64,000 nt of DNA, from the NCBI GenBank assembly GCA_025084515.1, contig JAJAGP010000082.1, forward strand, positions 806,001-870,000. Direction: 5' to 3'. Below, one piece after another: positions 54,216-64,000 of this stretch. The position numbers and the translations under genes were made by a program. The stretch is from Ancistrus triradiatus. Lineage: Eukaryota; Chordata; Actinopteri; Siluriformes; Loricariidae. Numbering within the stretch: the first letter of the stretch is position 1; each line of letters opens with the position of its first letter. The notes under the pieces were generated by a model, which was not told the DNA's origin, did no database searches, and saw nothing but the letters and a program-made list of their open reading frames with translations.

Positions 54216-55480
54216 CTGTATGATTTATGTTTAACTACATATATAAATGCTTACATTTAACAAACCCACTTCAATGCAATCCATTACAGTACAAGTCATA
54301 ATATTTCTAAAACAGTTTTGGCTTTGAAGCTGATTGCCTTGAAAAAAATCATATTAGAAGTTAAGGGATTGGTAGGATTTGGAAGTGAGGATGAAAAGGT
54401 AGACCGTGTAGTGTAGTAAAGTGTAGACCCATAAGTACACATAACCACACACAACAGTTTAATTAAGAAAATGGATGGCTGCCTTACGGGACTGTGAATG
54501 AGCCATCTGTAAAGCGAACACAAACCTGATTTTGTTTGAGAATGCTCTACGAATACTCTAGGAACTGGATGTTTAGAACCTTGACAATATAATAAAAATA
54601 GTACAATTAAAAAAGATCAAGAAGTTGGCTTTGTTAAGCCACCTTAATGAAAGCTAATGAGACCCATTATTTTCTTTCCCCCCGCCAAGAGAGCTGCTGC
54701 TTAATTATCAAATTTAAGAATGTTTCTTTTCTTTTTGCTTCCCCCTCATAAATGGAGCAAATTTGTGAAAGGCAAACACCGGTCTGGTCTGGGCAGGCAG
54801 ACAGGCATTTAGAAAGTGATGGGGATATTAATCTTGTGTGAAGTTAGGCCTACTCTTGCTGCCTCCAGGCGACTGGCGCTAGCTACAGAAGGCTGCTCAC
54901 AGGAAGCGTAGCCACAGATCCCCGGTGGGCCTTCTGCACAACTTCCTCTCTTTGACCCCTTGAATGAGAGTGCAGGTCACAACTATTCCACCTGACACGC
55001 AGCACAGGGAAGCACCAAATGCTGCACAATCGAGGGAGAAGCAATGCAAAACTCACGTTACATATACAAATCTGTTGAGAGGCATTGTGGGACAACGGCT
55101 GGTGCTGCCAACACACTGCTCCAGAGAATCTCTAGAAGTATCAGTGTGAGTGACTCTGTAGAATTAAAAAAAAAAAAAAATCCTCACACTCCCATAGCCC
55201 ATCCACATACACACCTACATTCATACTATAGCAATCGCACAATTTGTCAAATTATTGCACTATAGTATATACATACACAGTTGTTGTGCTTTGCACCCTT
55301 ATAGAATTATTGTTTAATTATTAAATTATTCACTCTTTACCTTTTATGTACTGTCATTATACCATATAGAGTTACAAGTTTGTGTTATTGCACCGATTTG
55401 CATTGTACACACTTATAGCTGACATTAAATACACAGGCATCTTAATTTAACTGATGCCTTTGCTTCAATGGTCTAATATG
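54216..55480. other. Unique sequence, candidate conserved non-coding DNA
   Basis: The block at 54620-54800 (accttaatgaaagctaatga, gctgctgcttaattatcaaat, tcataaatggagcaaatttg) is non-repetitive with homeodomain-like TAAT words. A poly-A run is at 55166-55180. No coding match. Confidence 0.4.
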
Positions 55481-55607
55481 TACTTTTGGTCACTCCACAA
55501 TACTCTTTTCCACTGTCTTCAGTGCAATCTTTGTGATCTTTAGCATATCTTAGCCTTTTCACCCTGTTCCCCTTCCAAAAAAGTGGTTTCTTGGCTGCTA
55601 CCCTTCC

Positions 55608-55668
55608 AACTTGGTAGAGTGTGTGCTTTGCATGTATGAGCTCCTGGGTTCAATCCTCAGTATCTCCA
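55608..55668 (+). pseudogene. tRNA-Ala(UGC)-like fragment, 5' end missing
   Basis: From aacttggtagagtgtgtgct to ctccata it follows the eukaryotic tRNA-Ala order: D-arm remnant ggtagag, anticodon TGC at 55629-55631 within ctttgcatg, and a T-arm/B box gggttcaatcctca, ending atctcca as in the acceptor 3' side. The first dozen bases (acceptor 5' strand, D-stem start) are absent, so it cannot fold as a tRNA. It is a tRNA pseudogene or the head of a SINE. Confidence 0.72.
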
Positions 55669-55675
55669 TAATTGT

Positions 55676-55849
55676 TAGGTAGCCTAGTGGTTAAGTTACT
55701 GGAATCTGGACAAATCTCACCTCTGCCAAGCTGCCACTGTTGGGTTCTCAAGCAAGACCCTTAACCCACAATTGCTTGGATTGTAAGACTGTATCAATTG
55801 TAAGTCGCTCTGGATAAGGGCGTCTGCTAAATGCTGTAAGTGTAAATGC
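55676..55849 (+). mobile_element. SINE S1 copy, B box lost
   Basis: gtagcctagtggttaagtta, then a deletion removes the ccagggttc of the B box (only aaatctcacctctgcc remains). Body and tail (gtaagtcgctctggataaggg, gctaaatgctgtaagtg) are intact. It directly follows the tRNA-Ala-like fragment. Confidence 0.88.
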
Positions 55850-56319
55850 AAAAAGACCATTCCCGATCAAGCTTCTTCGAACTGCAGAAGGGTCAACTTG
55901 GCATCCTGATGAAGCTGCTATTGCACAAGTGTAAAGAGAGGTCACCCTAAATACTTGCCACTTTTTTTGTTTTTTTTTTTTACTTTATTTTTAGTTTTTT
56001 AATACTATATTTTCTGGTTGTATTCTAATAAAGAGACTGAGGAATAATTATGTATGGTCATAATACCTAATCTAATGGTGGCCCAAAACTTTTTGCACAA
56101 GTGTTTTGCTTTTACTTTTCACTTTTCCATAAATTACTCTGTAAATTATATGAGATGTTCAACACTTTATTATGAAATTAGCTTTGAGTTAATGATCCTG
56201 GCCAACTGTAGGTTAATGTAAGTGTTTTAAACAATAAGGTCAGCTCAGCTATGATACAGTATAGACTGTATTAAACTCATCAGTTCATGGTACATTTAAC
56301 TTGTGATGGATTTGTCTGA

Positions 56320-56515
56320 ACATACCTTGATCGTAACTCAGGGAGCACCTGTACAATAGAACATTAATGTATAATATGCCTTATGCAGAGTGGATTTTCT
56401 GGGGGTCTGGAAAGAATTAATTCAATTTACATTATTCCTTATGGGAAAAATTTGCTTGGTACTTTCTGGTCGTCTTCAAATCTTCTGGAATGAATTAACG
56501 ATGAGAACCGAGGTA
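56320..56515. mobile_element. MITE-like repeat relic ending gaggtaccact
   Basis: cgtaactcagggagcacctg, attccttatgggaaaaattt, and gatgagaaccgaggtaccact resemble a common vertebrate/fish short DNA element in which such words appear in this order (recalled). Ends not paired. Confidence 0.4.
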
Positions 56516-56519
56516 CCAC

Positions 56520-59500
56520 TAAATAAATAAATAAAAATTGTAACCGGTACAGCATACAGTCCAAAGCAAAACTTTGAGCACTCCATGTTCTAGAGAATTT
56601 CCCTGTAAGGAACCAACATAAATCTCTCTCTGCATATTGGAGAAAATGAAAAATGTGGCACTCGTGCAGATCCGCTAGTATTTTGTAAGGCCTCACACTC
56701 CTAACACTCCACACTACTATGCAAGTATTATTCAAATCACCATTGATTGCAGTAAATCCAAGCAGCTATGACACAATGCCTTTAATTAGACACTTGGCTG
56801 TATCGATTGAGCATCGAGACAGCTGGAATGTATTGGGGCTGCACATTCGCTCCTTAAAACATCAAATGAGCTCTTGCGTTTCTTTCAGTAGCCTTGTTTC
56901 TAATGGCTTATCAGAGGACTCCACTAGCATTACTCAGACATGTGTTCGCATCACCTTGGACACTGAGACAAAACAAGCCCGAAACAATCACAAGAAGTTT
57001 GGCATCACAACCAGTAACTGAAGACTCCTTCTTCTAAATGAAGCCGTTTCTTCAATTGGCAGGCTACTTATCTAGACTTGGCTAATCAAGCACTGTTGAC
57101 ATCGTCTGTGCCACATGGCAGTGGGTTTGATTTCATTCGAATAAGTCTGTGTTCAGGCTTAAGGAGGGAAGCACTTCAGAAACAGAATAAGTGTTGTACA
57201 ACTTGGCTCGCATGAGCATGTGTGAGTGACTGGATCAGTTCTCCTACTATGTTGAACTACAGCTGCACCTACTGGTAGTACTCTGGCATGTTCTAAGCAG
57301 TCCAAGGATTCATCTGGGAAAAACACACATTGAAAGGGCTGCAGAGAAGGAAATCAAGCTAGGATGAACTACACAGCATAATCTACTGTTAAGTGAAGTC
57401 TGTTACTGGACTGACCAGTAGACAAAAATTGGTAAATTGCTTTGCTTGTCAAAGCCGCTGAAGCAGCCACAAGCAGTCGTTGCCCGTCTCCGTCGCCACT
57501 GTCACCACTTTACCACTTTGAAACTGTGCTGAGGCCAGGGGTTAAATACAGGAGTATTTTCTCACTCCCTCACCACCCCCTCTGTAATTCTGAGAAGTGC
57601 AGCAATTTTACAGGTGCAAGATATCTCTGAAATGACTTAACTGCCTCAGTTCAGACCTGCAGGGGCAGAGAAAATGGGAAGCTTAATTGTCCCCGGGCTC
57701 TTTGAGAGACTACACAAACGATGCTTTATTATTGTATCTTTTTCTCCCACAGTTCTCCCCCTTGCACATTCTCTTAGTTCTAATGGTTGCGGATCCCACA
57801 GAGCACCATTCTGTCCTATGACAGTAAACGTGTCTGTCACCGGCTTTCATTTGGCCCGGCAAGCTTGCCGGTTTGAAAAGCTGCTTGACACCCGTGACGT
57901 GGGCAGTGGTAATAGAAGCTGATGCCCGCTTGTCAGCAGGTTGACACGCTAAGGGGTGTTGTCACAAATCAGGTGGAGAGTTTTATGCGAAACGATGCCT
58001 TCCATTTACTTGCCGATGACCTTCCAAAGTTCAGTCTGTGCCGCGGCCGACTAGATTAAATTTAATATCTTTTCGCGGGCTTTATTACCTTGGAATTAAG
58101 CACTTTCCCCACCTCCTCTCTCACCTTAGAAAGTTCATTTCTAAGGTGAGCTGCAAGTTTCGCAGCATGGCAAGGGTCCAATTACAAGTTCAGCACAAGT
58201 AGCAGTTTTAAACGCCCCTCTGGCGAATGCAAAACTTGCTAAAGTACAACGAGGTGTGGGTTGTGTCAGGCCATTGGAAGTCAACAGGAATGTCCAAGGA
58301 CTACTTGGTATGCATGTTCGAGATCTGGGGAGAAGAGCAACGAACTCGGCCAGACTTGGGGAATTTACACAGTCGTGCAAACAAATACGAACAGCAATTT
58401 CTTCTCATTTGACTGACTGAGTTGACAAAATTGCAGAAATTGTAAAATAAACAAAACTACACCAGTGCAGTCTGAACATCTCTGGCTTTTAAATTCGTTC
58501 TGCATTTCGAAATCATAGGTTGCTTCCAGTTTGAATGAGCATATTTTACGCCTTCCCGAAATGGTAAACACAGGGTAACTGCAACGCTGTTGACACTTCT
58601 CTTGCATATGTATACATACATTTAGCAGAGTCATGCATTCAGACGGGCAAAGATATGAAGAAGCCAAATAACATTATCCCTCTGTGGTTAAGACCTTATT
58701 TTGCCACATGGAACAGGATGCCATGTGTTTACCAAATACTGTATTGCTACCACATACAGCACTGATTTGTTGACCGGCAAAGCTGTGATGTATTACACCT
58801 CACACTCAATGTGACTCATCTATCCATCAAATGTGAATTTATGCTGATGATTTAACCTGCTCCCAGGAATTCGACGGCTCTCAAGATCATAATATTTAGA
58901 GCGGGAAAGATTGCCATTTAATGCTATAGCGTTCCAGACATGCACTACATTAATATTTATGTCTGAAGTAAACTTTACTTATTTCCACATTTGTCTCGGA
59001 TAATCATAGTAATTTGGGGGAATGTTACTTTACGACTCCCTGGCCATACACAAATTGTGCTTATTTTTATGGCCGCCTTATTTTCCTTCCACCCCCCCAG
59101 GCATACCAAAACCTAACTCATGTTAAAGTAGAAACACAATCTTTACACAGCAGTTTCACCTGACACTTTTATATATTTTGTTACTTATGGTAAAAACATA
59201 GCCATAACGCAAGTCCTTGTAGAGACAGGATTAAAACTTGCACATCAGTATCTGGATGGAGCTACACGATGCGCACAGATCACCTCCGAGATGCTTCGCG
59301 TGACGCAATGCTTTGCTGCTTTAACTTTCGCATAGGGCGTCCTCTACAAGATGTGCAAGTTATTCCGTCTGAGCAGGATTAATGAGAAAACAATAGTTCC
59401 CGAACTGATTTTGCCGTAACCCCCCTAATGAACCCCATGTGGACGGCATGCCTTTCAGCAAGCTGCAAATCTCCATGCTGCCTACTCCGGGCCTGATTAA

Positions 59501-62500
59501 AGCTACAGCCCTCACCTGCTCTTCATTACCACAGGCAGGAAAGCCCACAGAGAAATAAGTTAGCACCTGTATGTTCTAATTCTACATATTTTCTACATGT
59601 ATATAAACTTGGTGTGTATTAAGCTGACAGATTTATAAATGATAGGGTTACAGGCAGTTAGCTCTGGGGTGAGCCTACTACCCTGGACCTGTGTACTACG
59701 AGTCTGGTGAGTTGGAAAAAGAGCAGATACTTCCTGTGTAGCGGGTCATGAGGATTAATTTGATGGCTTTTGGAACTAGAGGACCCGACTGCAAAAATCT
59801 GAAGTCTCACTTGGATTCGGCCAGGAAATGCAAGAATATTTTAACAAGGATTTCATTTAGGTCCTCTATTCACTAAGTGCTTGCTTCCAAACATATAGTG
59901 GCCTGATTTGATTTAAAGCTTTAGAGTGGTGTAAAATAAATTGAGCAACTTTGTTAAACAGGCCCTGCAAGGTAAACTACAGGTTAGAAAGATTTACTAC
60001 TTACGAGCCTTTTTCCCCCTCTCTGTTAGCGAGTGACTCCGGCAAGTTGGTTGAATGCAGGCCATTAACACACAGTGCTCTGAGCAACATTTAACCAATT
60101 TGGCAAATTATGTTCAGAGCTGTTTTATAAGGCATCCTCATTATAGTCTGGGCAGAGAAGAACTAACATGAGAGAGTTCCTGTGCCCATTTCCATATATT
60201 ACGTCTCTGCGTTCCCAGCTCTTAGTGGAGGAAGCACCTGTTGGGATCCATGAGGCCTTTTTCCACCCAGCTGACCGCTTTCATCCTTCTGCTCCACCAA
60301 CAGGTGGTTTTCCTCAAGCGCCGTGCCTTCACCCAGCTCCAGCCAGCAAGAGGGCAAACTTGGTGGGCCGCTGGATATGTGGAACTCCTGCTACAGCCCT
60401 GTGGGGGCACTGCTCACCAGGTGTTTAATATGCTCAAACCTTATTTACTGCGCTGTGAGATACAGTTATGCTCCCAGGCTCAGCTCCAAACAAATTGGGG
60501 CAAGTGGAGGCTTAAAAGAGATGTCTGTTCTGTCAACGGCGGGCTTAAAGTTAATTTGATCAGGCATTCGTACTCTCTGCAAAAGCAGGAACATCTGCAT
60601 TCAGTGGCATGGACCCATTTGTTGCAATTTTGGGACTCATTTCCATTTGCAAGAGAGATAACTGCTTGCATATGGAAGCAATATATAGAATAGGTCAATG
60701 CAATTTCTATCACCGGGGAAAAAAAGAAAAGTCCTTACACAGTAACCGCAGTTGGTGGAAGAAGAAACAAAGGCATGGATTGGATAGACATGCCTTTCAA
60801 TAATGTCCATACCAGCATGAGCAACTGAAGCTCCAATTCCTCTTATTATCATTGATTTTCTCTGACGGTCTGACGTTGTAAAGCCCTGAATAATGTGTTC
60901 AGTCTTTTTCAAAATTATAGTCTTAACACCAAGCATTGCCAAACGTGCCTATGCTCCTTAAACTCTAAAGCTTGCTAAGTACAAAAAAGGCAAGGCGGAG
61001 ATATCAGTAAAATGCTCCAAAGAGTTGCACAGATGAAATTTATGCACTGAAAACCATTAGTAATCAGTTATGGCTGTGTTTCAAGCGAGACATATCAATT
61101 ATATATCCCTTAGCTTTCATCAAAAGGCTCCAAAACGTCATTATCTAAAAACATTACAGATCATTAGACCTAAAATTAGTCACATACTTAGAACTCTTAG
61201 AGGCCATAATATAATAAAGGGCCTTAGAAAATTCATGGCTTTACACAGACTTTATTCTCTCTGATTTCCCTCTAAAATTAGCTCATGCTCATAACTTATC
61301 ATGCCCTAATAAGAAGTGGGTTTCCAGCTTAAAACTAGTATCAAAGTCACTGGAGAGCAATTACACTATAGCCTGGCTGGTTAGACGCTTTTTTCCCCCC
61401 CAACATAATGCAAGGACATTGGAGAGTAGTCTAATTGCCTGTCTTTTTATGTGATTATTTATGATTGGATTAGAAAATCCGGAGGAGATCTGGGGCTGAA
61501 GTGTTTGATGGCACTGCCTATGTGAATGATCATTTTCTATTCATTACGAGCAGGCAAAGAAACTGTTATTCCAGTTGAAAGAACCCTCTTATAAGTTAAG
61601 TCTTGGAACTTTAAAAATGACTTTGAGCCAAAAATTACATTCAAAAAAACTGATTTATGGTAATGAAGTGGGTTTGGGAATAAAGTGTCCTCTGCTAGCC
61701 TACACAAGCTACAGAATGCGGATTAAGAGCTTAGAGACAATCTTGGGCCATTTCCTTGTCTTTGTCGTATGTATAAGGTTTATATTAAGGCAGAGTGGAC
61801 GAGGAGGCACTTGCTGCAGAATTCGGCACTTACAACATCTGGGAACATTCCAAGTTGTTCTGGTACGGATTAAGATCAGAGCTCAAAACCAACTGCATAT
61901 CCATATACTTCAAATGTCTGAGAAAACAGTTCCATTGGCTGAGAGAAAGATGAATGCTCTCCCACTGCCCAACATGTTCAGATGGCACTTATTCCTCTTG
62001 AAGTAGGGGTCAAGCTCTCATTTCCTGTGGCTGCCATGAAGGAATGACGCCGAGGGCTTCGGTGGTCCCTAGGGACCTGAAGTAGTCCTCCAACAAGATG
62101 CTGACACTGTCGACACCCAAAGGACCCACACAGGCTCAATCCCAAGCCCATAAAGGACACAGTGTGCATGCGGAGAACTCACTGACCTGACCCGAGTGTG
62201 TGTTAAACAGATATCCAGAATTTCCTTCCACTCATAACAGCTCGTTAATTAAGATTTGTTTGTCCAGACAAATTAGGGTAGCTGTAGTCATGAATCATGA
62301 GAAACATCAGTCTGCTGCTATCGATCTGATCTTAAACATCAGGCTGACATGAAAAGCATTCTTCCTTGCACAGTGCACCTCCAGTGCTGCTGCGTCCACT
62401 TTATATCATGCTTCAATTCACTAAAAACACTAAAAAGTACCAGGGTGTTTGGTACCTGGTAAATGGTATTGTGCTTTTCCATAGGTGCCATTACCATGTG

Positions 62501-63138
62501 TCAGCATAAATGAACGAGGCGGTGCTTGGAGTTTCTAGTCTGACAGGAAGCGCTGAACCAGTGGAGAGTGATGATATATAATGAAAAACCTTCTTTCGCG
62601 TTTAAAACCGGGTCTGTTTTGCTGAACAATATTTCTTCTCAATAATAACTCTCCAATATTGCCAAGCTTAGTTCTCCTCTGTAGATACTGGAGATGCTTC
62701 TTTGGCGCTTTATCAACAGCAACCCTGAATGTGGCTCAAAAACCAAGAAAGTGAAAGTGACTTCCAAGAAAGCGGGGAAGGTTGTGCAATAATAAAAAAA
62801 AAAAGATCAATAATGTGAGCCCAGATATTTCCTCACCTCTGTGAAAATTAATGGATTTTGATTCGGAGTTGGTTTATAGTTTGCAAATTATTGTTAGGGT
62901 TTTTTTTTAGGGTTTACTGCATTGTTAATTATTAAGTCCACTTTTAATATTCGATTAAAGAATTATAGCATTTCAGTTTACATTTCATTTCAGGCAGTTT
63001 TCTACTCTTTGCTTTAAAAATCACGTTTTACAACTCAAAATACTTTGTTTCATATTTGACCTTGCCAAAGAAAAGTAACAAAATGACATTATTTGTATTT
63101 CAATAATATTAATTCCCTCGGGATTAAAGTTATCTGTC
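56520..63138. other. Long unique stretch, no gene seen
   Basis: About 6.6 kb without a recognised transposon. It contains several long but unrecognised frames (60241-60693 plus, 150 codons; 61575-62006 plus, 143 codons; 58365-58667 minus). They lack family motifs, and the first overlaps minus-strand frames, so I do not call them genes. A compact block at 58850-58960 and others at 57430-58130 are non-repetitive and could be conserved non-coding DNA. Confidence 0.4.
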
Positions 63139-63140
63139 TA

Positions 63141-64000
63141 CAGTGGGGCAAAAAAGTATTTAGTCAGCCACTGATTGTGCAAGTTCTCCTACTTAGAAAG
63201 ATGAGAGAGGTCTGTAATTTTCATCATAGCTACACTTCAACTATGAGAGACAAAATGAGAAAAAAAAACAGGAAATCACATTGCAGGATTTTTAATGAAT
63301 TTAATTGTAAATCATGGTGGAAAATAAGTATTTGGTCAATAACAAAAGTTCAACTCAGTACGTTGTAACATAACCTTTGTTGGCAATGACAGAGGTCAAA
63401 CGTTTCATGTAAGTCTTCACTAGGTTTGCACACACTGTAGCTGGTATTTTGGCCCATTCCTCCATGCAGATCTCCTCTAGAGCAGTGATGTTTTGGGGCA
63501 ACACAGACTTTCAACTCCCTCCACAAATATCCTATGTGGTTGAGGTCTGGAGACTGGCTAGGCCACTCCAGGACCTTGAAATGATTTATACAGAGCCACT
63601 CCTTCGTTGCCTGAGCGGTGTGTTTGGGATCATTGTCATGCTGGAAGACCCAGCCACGTTCCATCTTCAATGCTCTCACTGATGGAAGGAGGTTTTGGCT
63701 TAAAATCTCACGATACATGGCCCCGTTCATTCTTCCCCTAACACGGATCAGTCGTCCTGTCCCCTTTGCAGAAAAACAGCCCCAAAGCATGATGTTTCCA
63801 CCCCCATGCTTCACAGTAGGTATGGTGTTCTTGGGATGCAACTCAGCATTCTTCTTCCTCCAAACACGACGAATTAAGTTTTTACCAAAAAGTTCTAATA
63901 TTATACCACATGATATTCTCCCAATTCTCTTGCTCCCACAGTTGATTTATTCACACCAACCTGCTTGCCTATTATAGATTCACTCTTCCCAGCCTGCTGC
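63141..64000 (-). mobile_element. Tc1-like element, family D, running off the window
   Basis: The left end cagtggggcaaaaaagtatt follows TA (63139-63140). The arm matches 12805 and 23131. The transposase lies on the minus strand and its start is beyond position 64000, so the right arm is not visible. Confidence 0.93.
63363..64000 (-). pseudogene. Tc1 transposase (family D), partial, frameshifted
   Basis: The best block (63350-63841, minus) reads HPKNTIPTVKHGGGNIMLWG, then GRMNGAMYREILSQNLLPS, the second catalytic Asp in VFQHDNDPKHTAQATKEWL, and the Glu region SPDLNHIGYLWRELK, where NP(I)E has become NHIG so the Glu position is doubtful. After ELK a deletion shifts the frame. The expected C-terminus (VCANLV-like, then SVIANKGYVTTY and stop at about 63362) is readable in another frame. 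The segment upstream to 64000 (first Asp) is damaged. Compare with 23504-24258. Confidence 0.85.

Larger units (their letters stand above)
55480..56103 (-). mobile_element. TIR element, family E, hosting two tRNA-derived inserts
   Basis: Right end taatggtggcccaaaactttttgcac, inner gaggtcaccctaaatacttgcc (55938-55959), and ttccaaaaaagtggtttcttggctgctaccc (55574-55604) match family E in the reverse of the 8697 copy. The left end is unclear. A tRNA-Ala-like piece and a SINE S1 lie inside (55608-55849). Confidence 0.65.

Noticed and set aside
60241..60693. A 150-codon plus-strand frame as a possible host exon
   Set aside because: No known domain, overlapping frames on both strands, and no convincing splice context. 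Left as unique sequence.
61575..62006. A 143-codon plus-strand frame as a possible gene
   Set aside because: Composition is ordinary for non-coding DNA and no motif is recognisable; transcript data would be needed.

Overview
The window looks like intergenic DNA from a teleost fish. It is packed with Tc1/mariner-type DNA transposons, tRNA-headed SINE-like repeats and microsatellites, with unique AT-rich sequence between them. The repeat families resemble ones common in otophysan fishes (catfish, characins, electric fishes); that placement rests on recalled repeat character, not on a search. I found no host protein-coding exon, no intact tRNA or rRNA gene, and no operon, CRISPR or prokaryotic feature. 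Every reading frame with a recognisable product is a broken transposase. The other open frames are unrecognised or are by-products of simple repeats.

Layout. 0.8-3.3 kb: a Tc1 element split by a SINE, then a second, older Tc1-like relic. 3.5 kb: SINE. 5.6-7.5 kb: another tRNA-headed repeat, then the best-preserved Tc1 element (6000-7541). 8.7-9.1 kb: a small terminal-inverted-repeat (TIR) element. 9.1-12.8 kb: mostly unique, with a CpG cluster and possible conserved non-coding DNA. 12.8-13.6 kb: a deleted Tc1 copy carrying a piece of another repeat. 13.9-20.6 kb: short repeat relics. 22.7-24.6 kb: a TIR element with a truncated Tc1 inside. 25.7-29.3 kb: a dense nest of TIR elements, SINEs and a long-TIR transposon. 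29.3-35 kb: unique DNA with a tandem SINE pair. 35-38.3 kb: two Tc1 relics. 40-42.7 kb: SINE, Tc1 and long-TIR relics. 45.7-47.85 kb: a striking three-copy higher-order array built on TAG/TAA triplets. 48.8-49.6 kb: a hAT-like element with a SINE inside. 50.2-52.5 kb: Tc1 relic, tRNA-headed repeat and a further TIR element. 53.6-54.2 kb: (CA)n and a C/A-rich tract inside an old repeat. 55.5-56.5 kb: nested repeats including a tRNA-Ala-like fragment. 56.5-63.1 kb: unique. 63.1-64 kb: a Tc1 element running off the end.

The window records a layered history of insertion. SINEs landed in Tc1 arms and in a hAT-like element, and Tc1 landed inside another TIR element. Several insertions keep target-site duplications, so their order can be read. 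I found no convincing new functional system. The most unusual items are the triplet higher-order array, the hAT-like family with a near-matching 8-bp duplication, catalytic-residue losses in two transposase relics, and long unique stretches that may hold regulatory elements.
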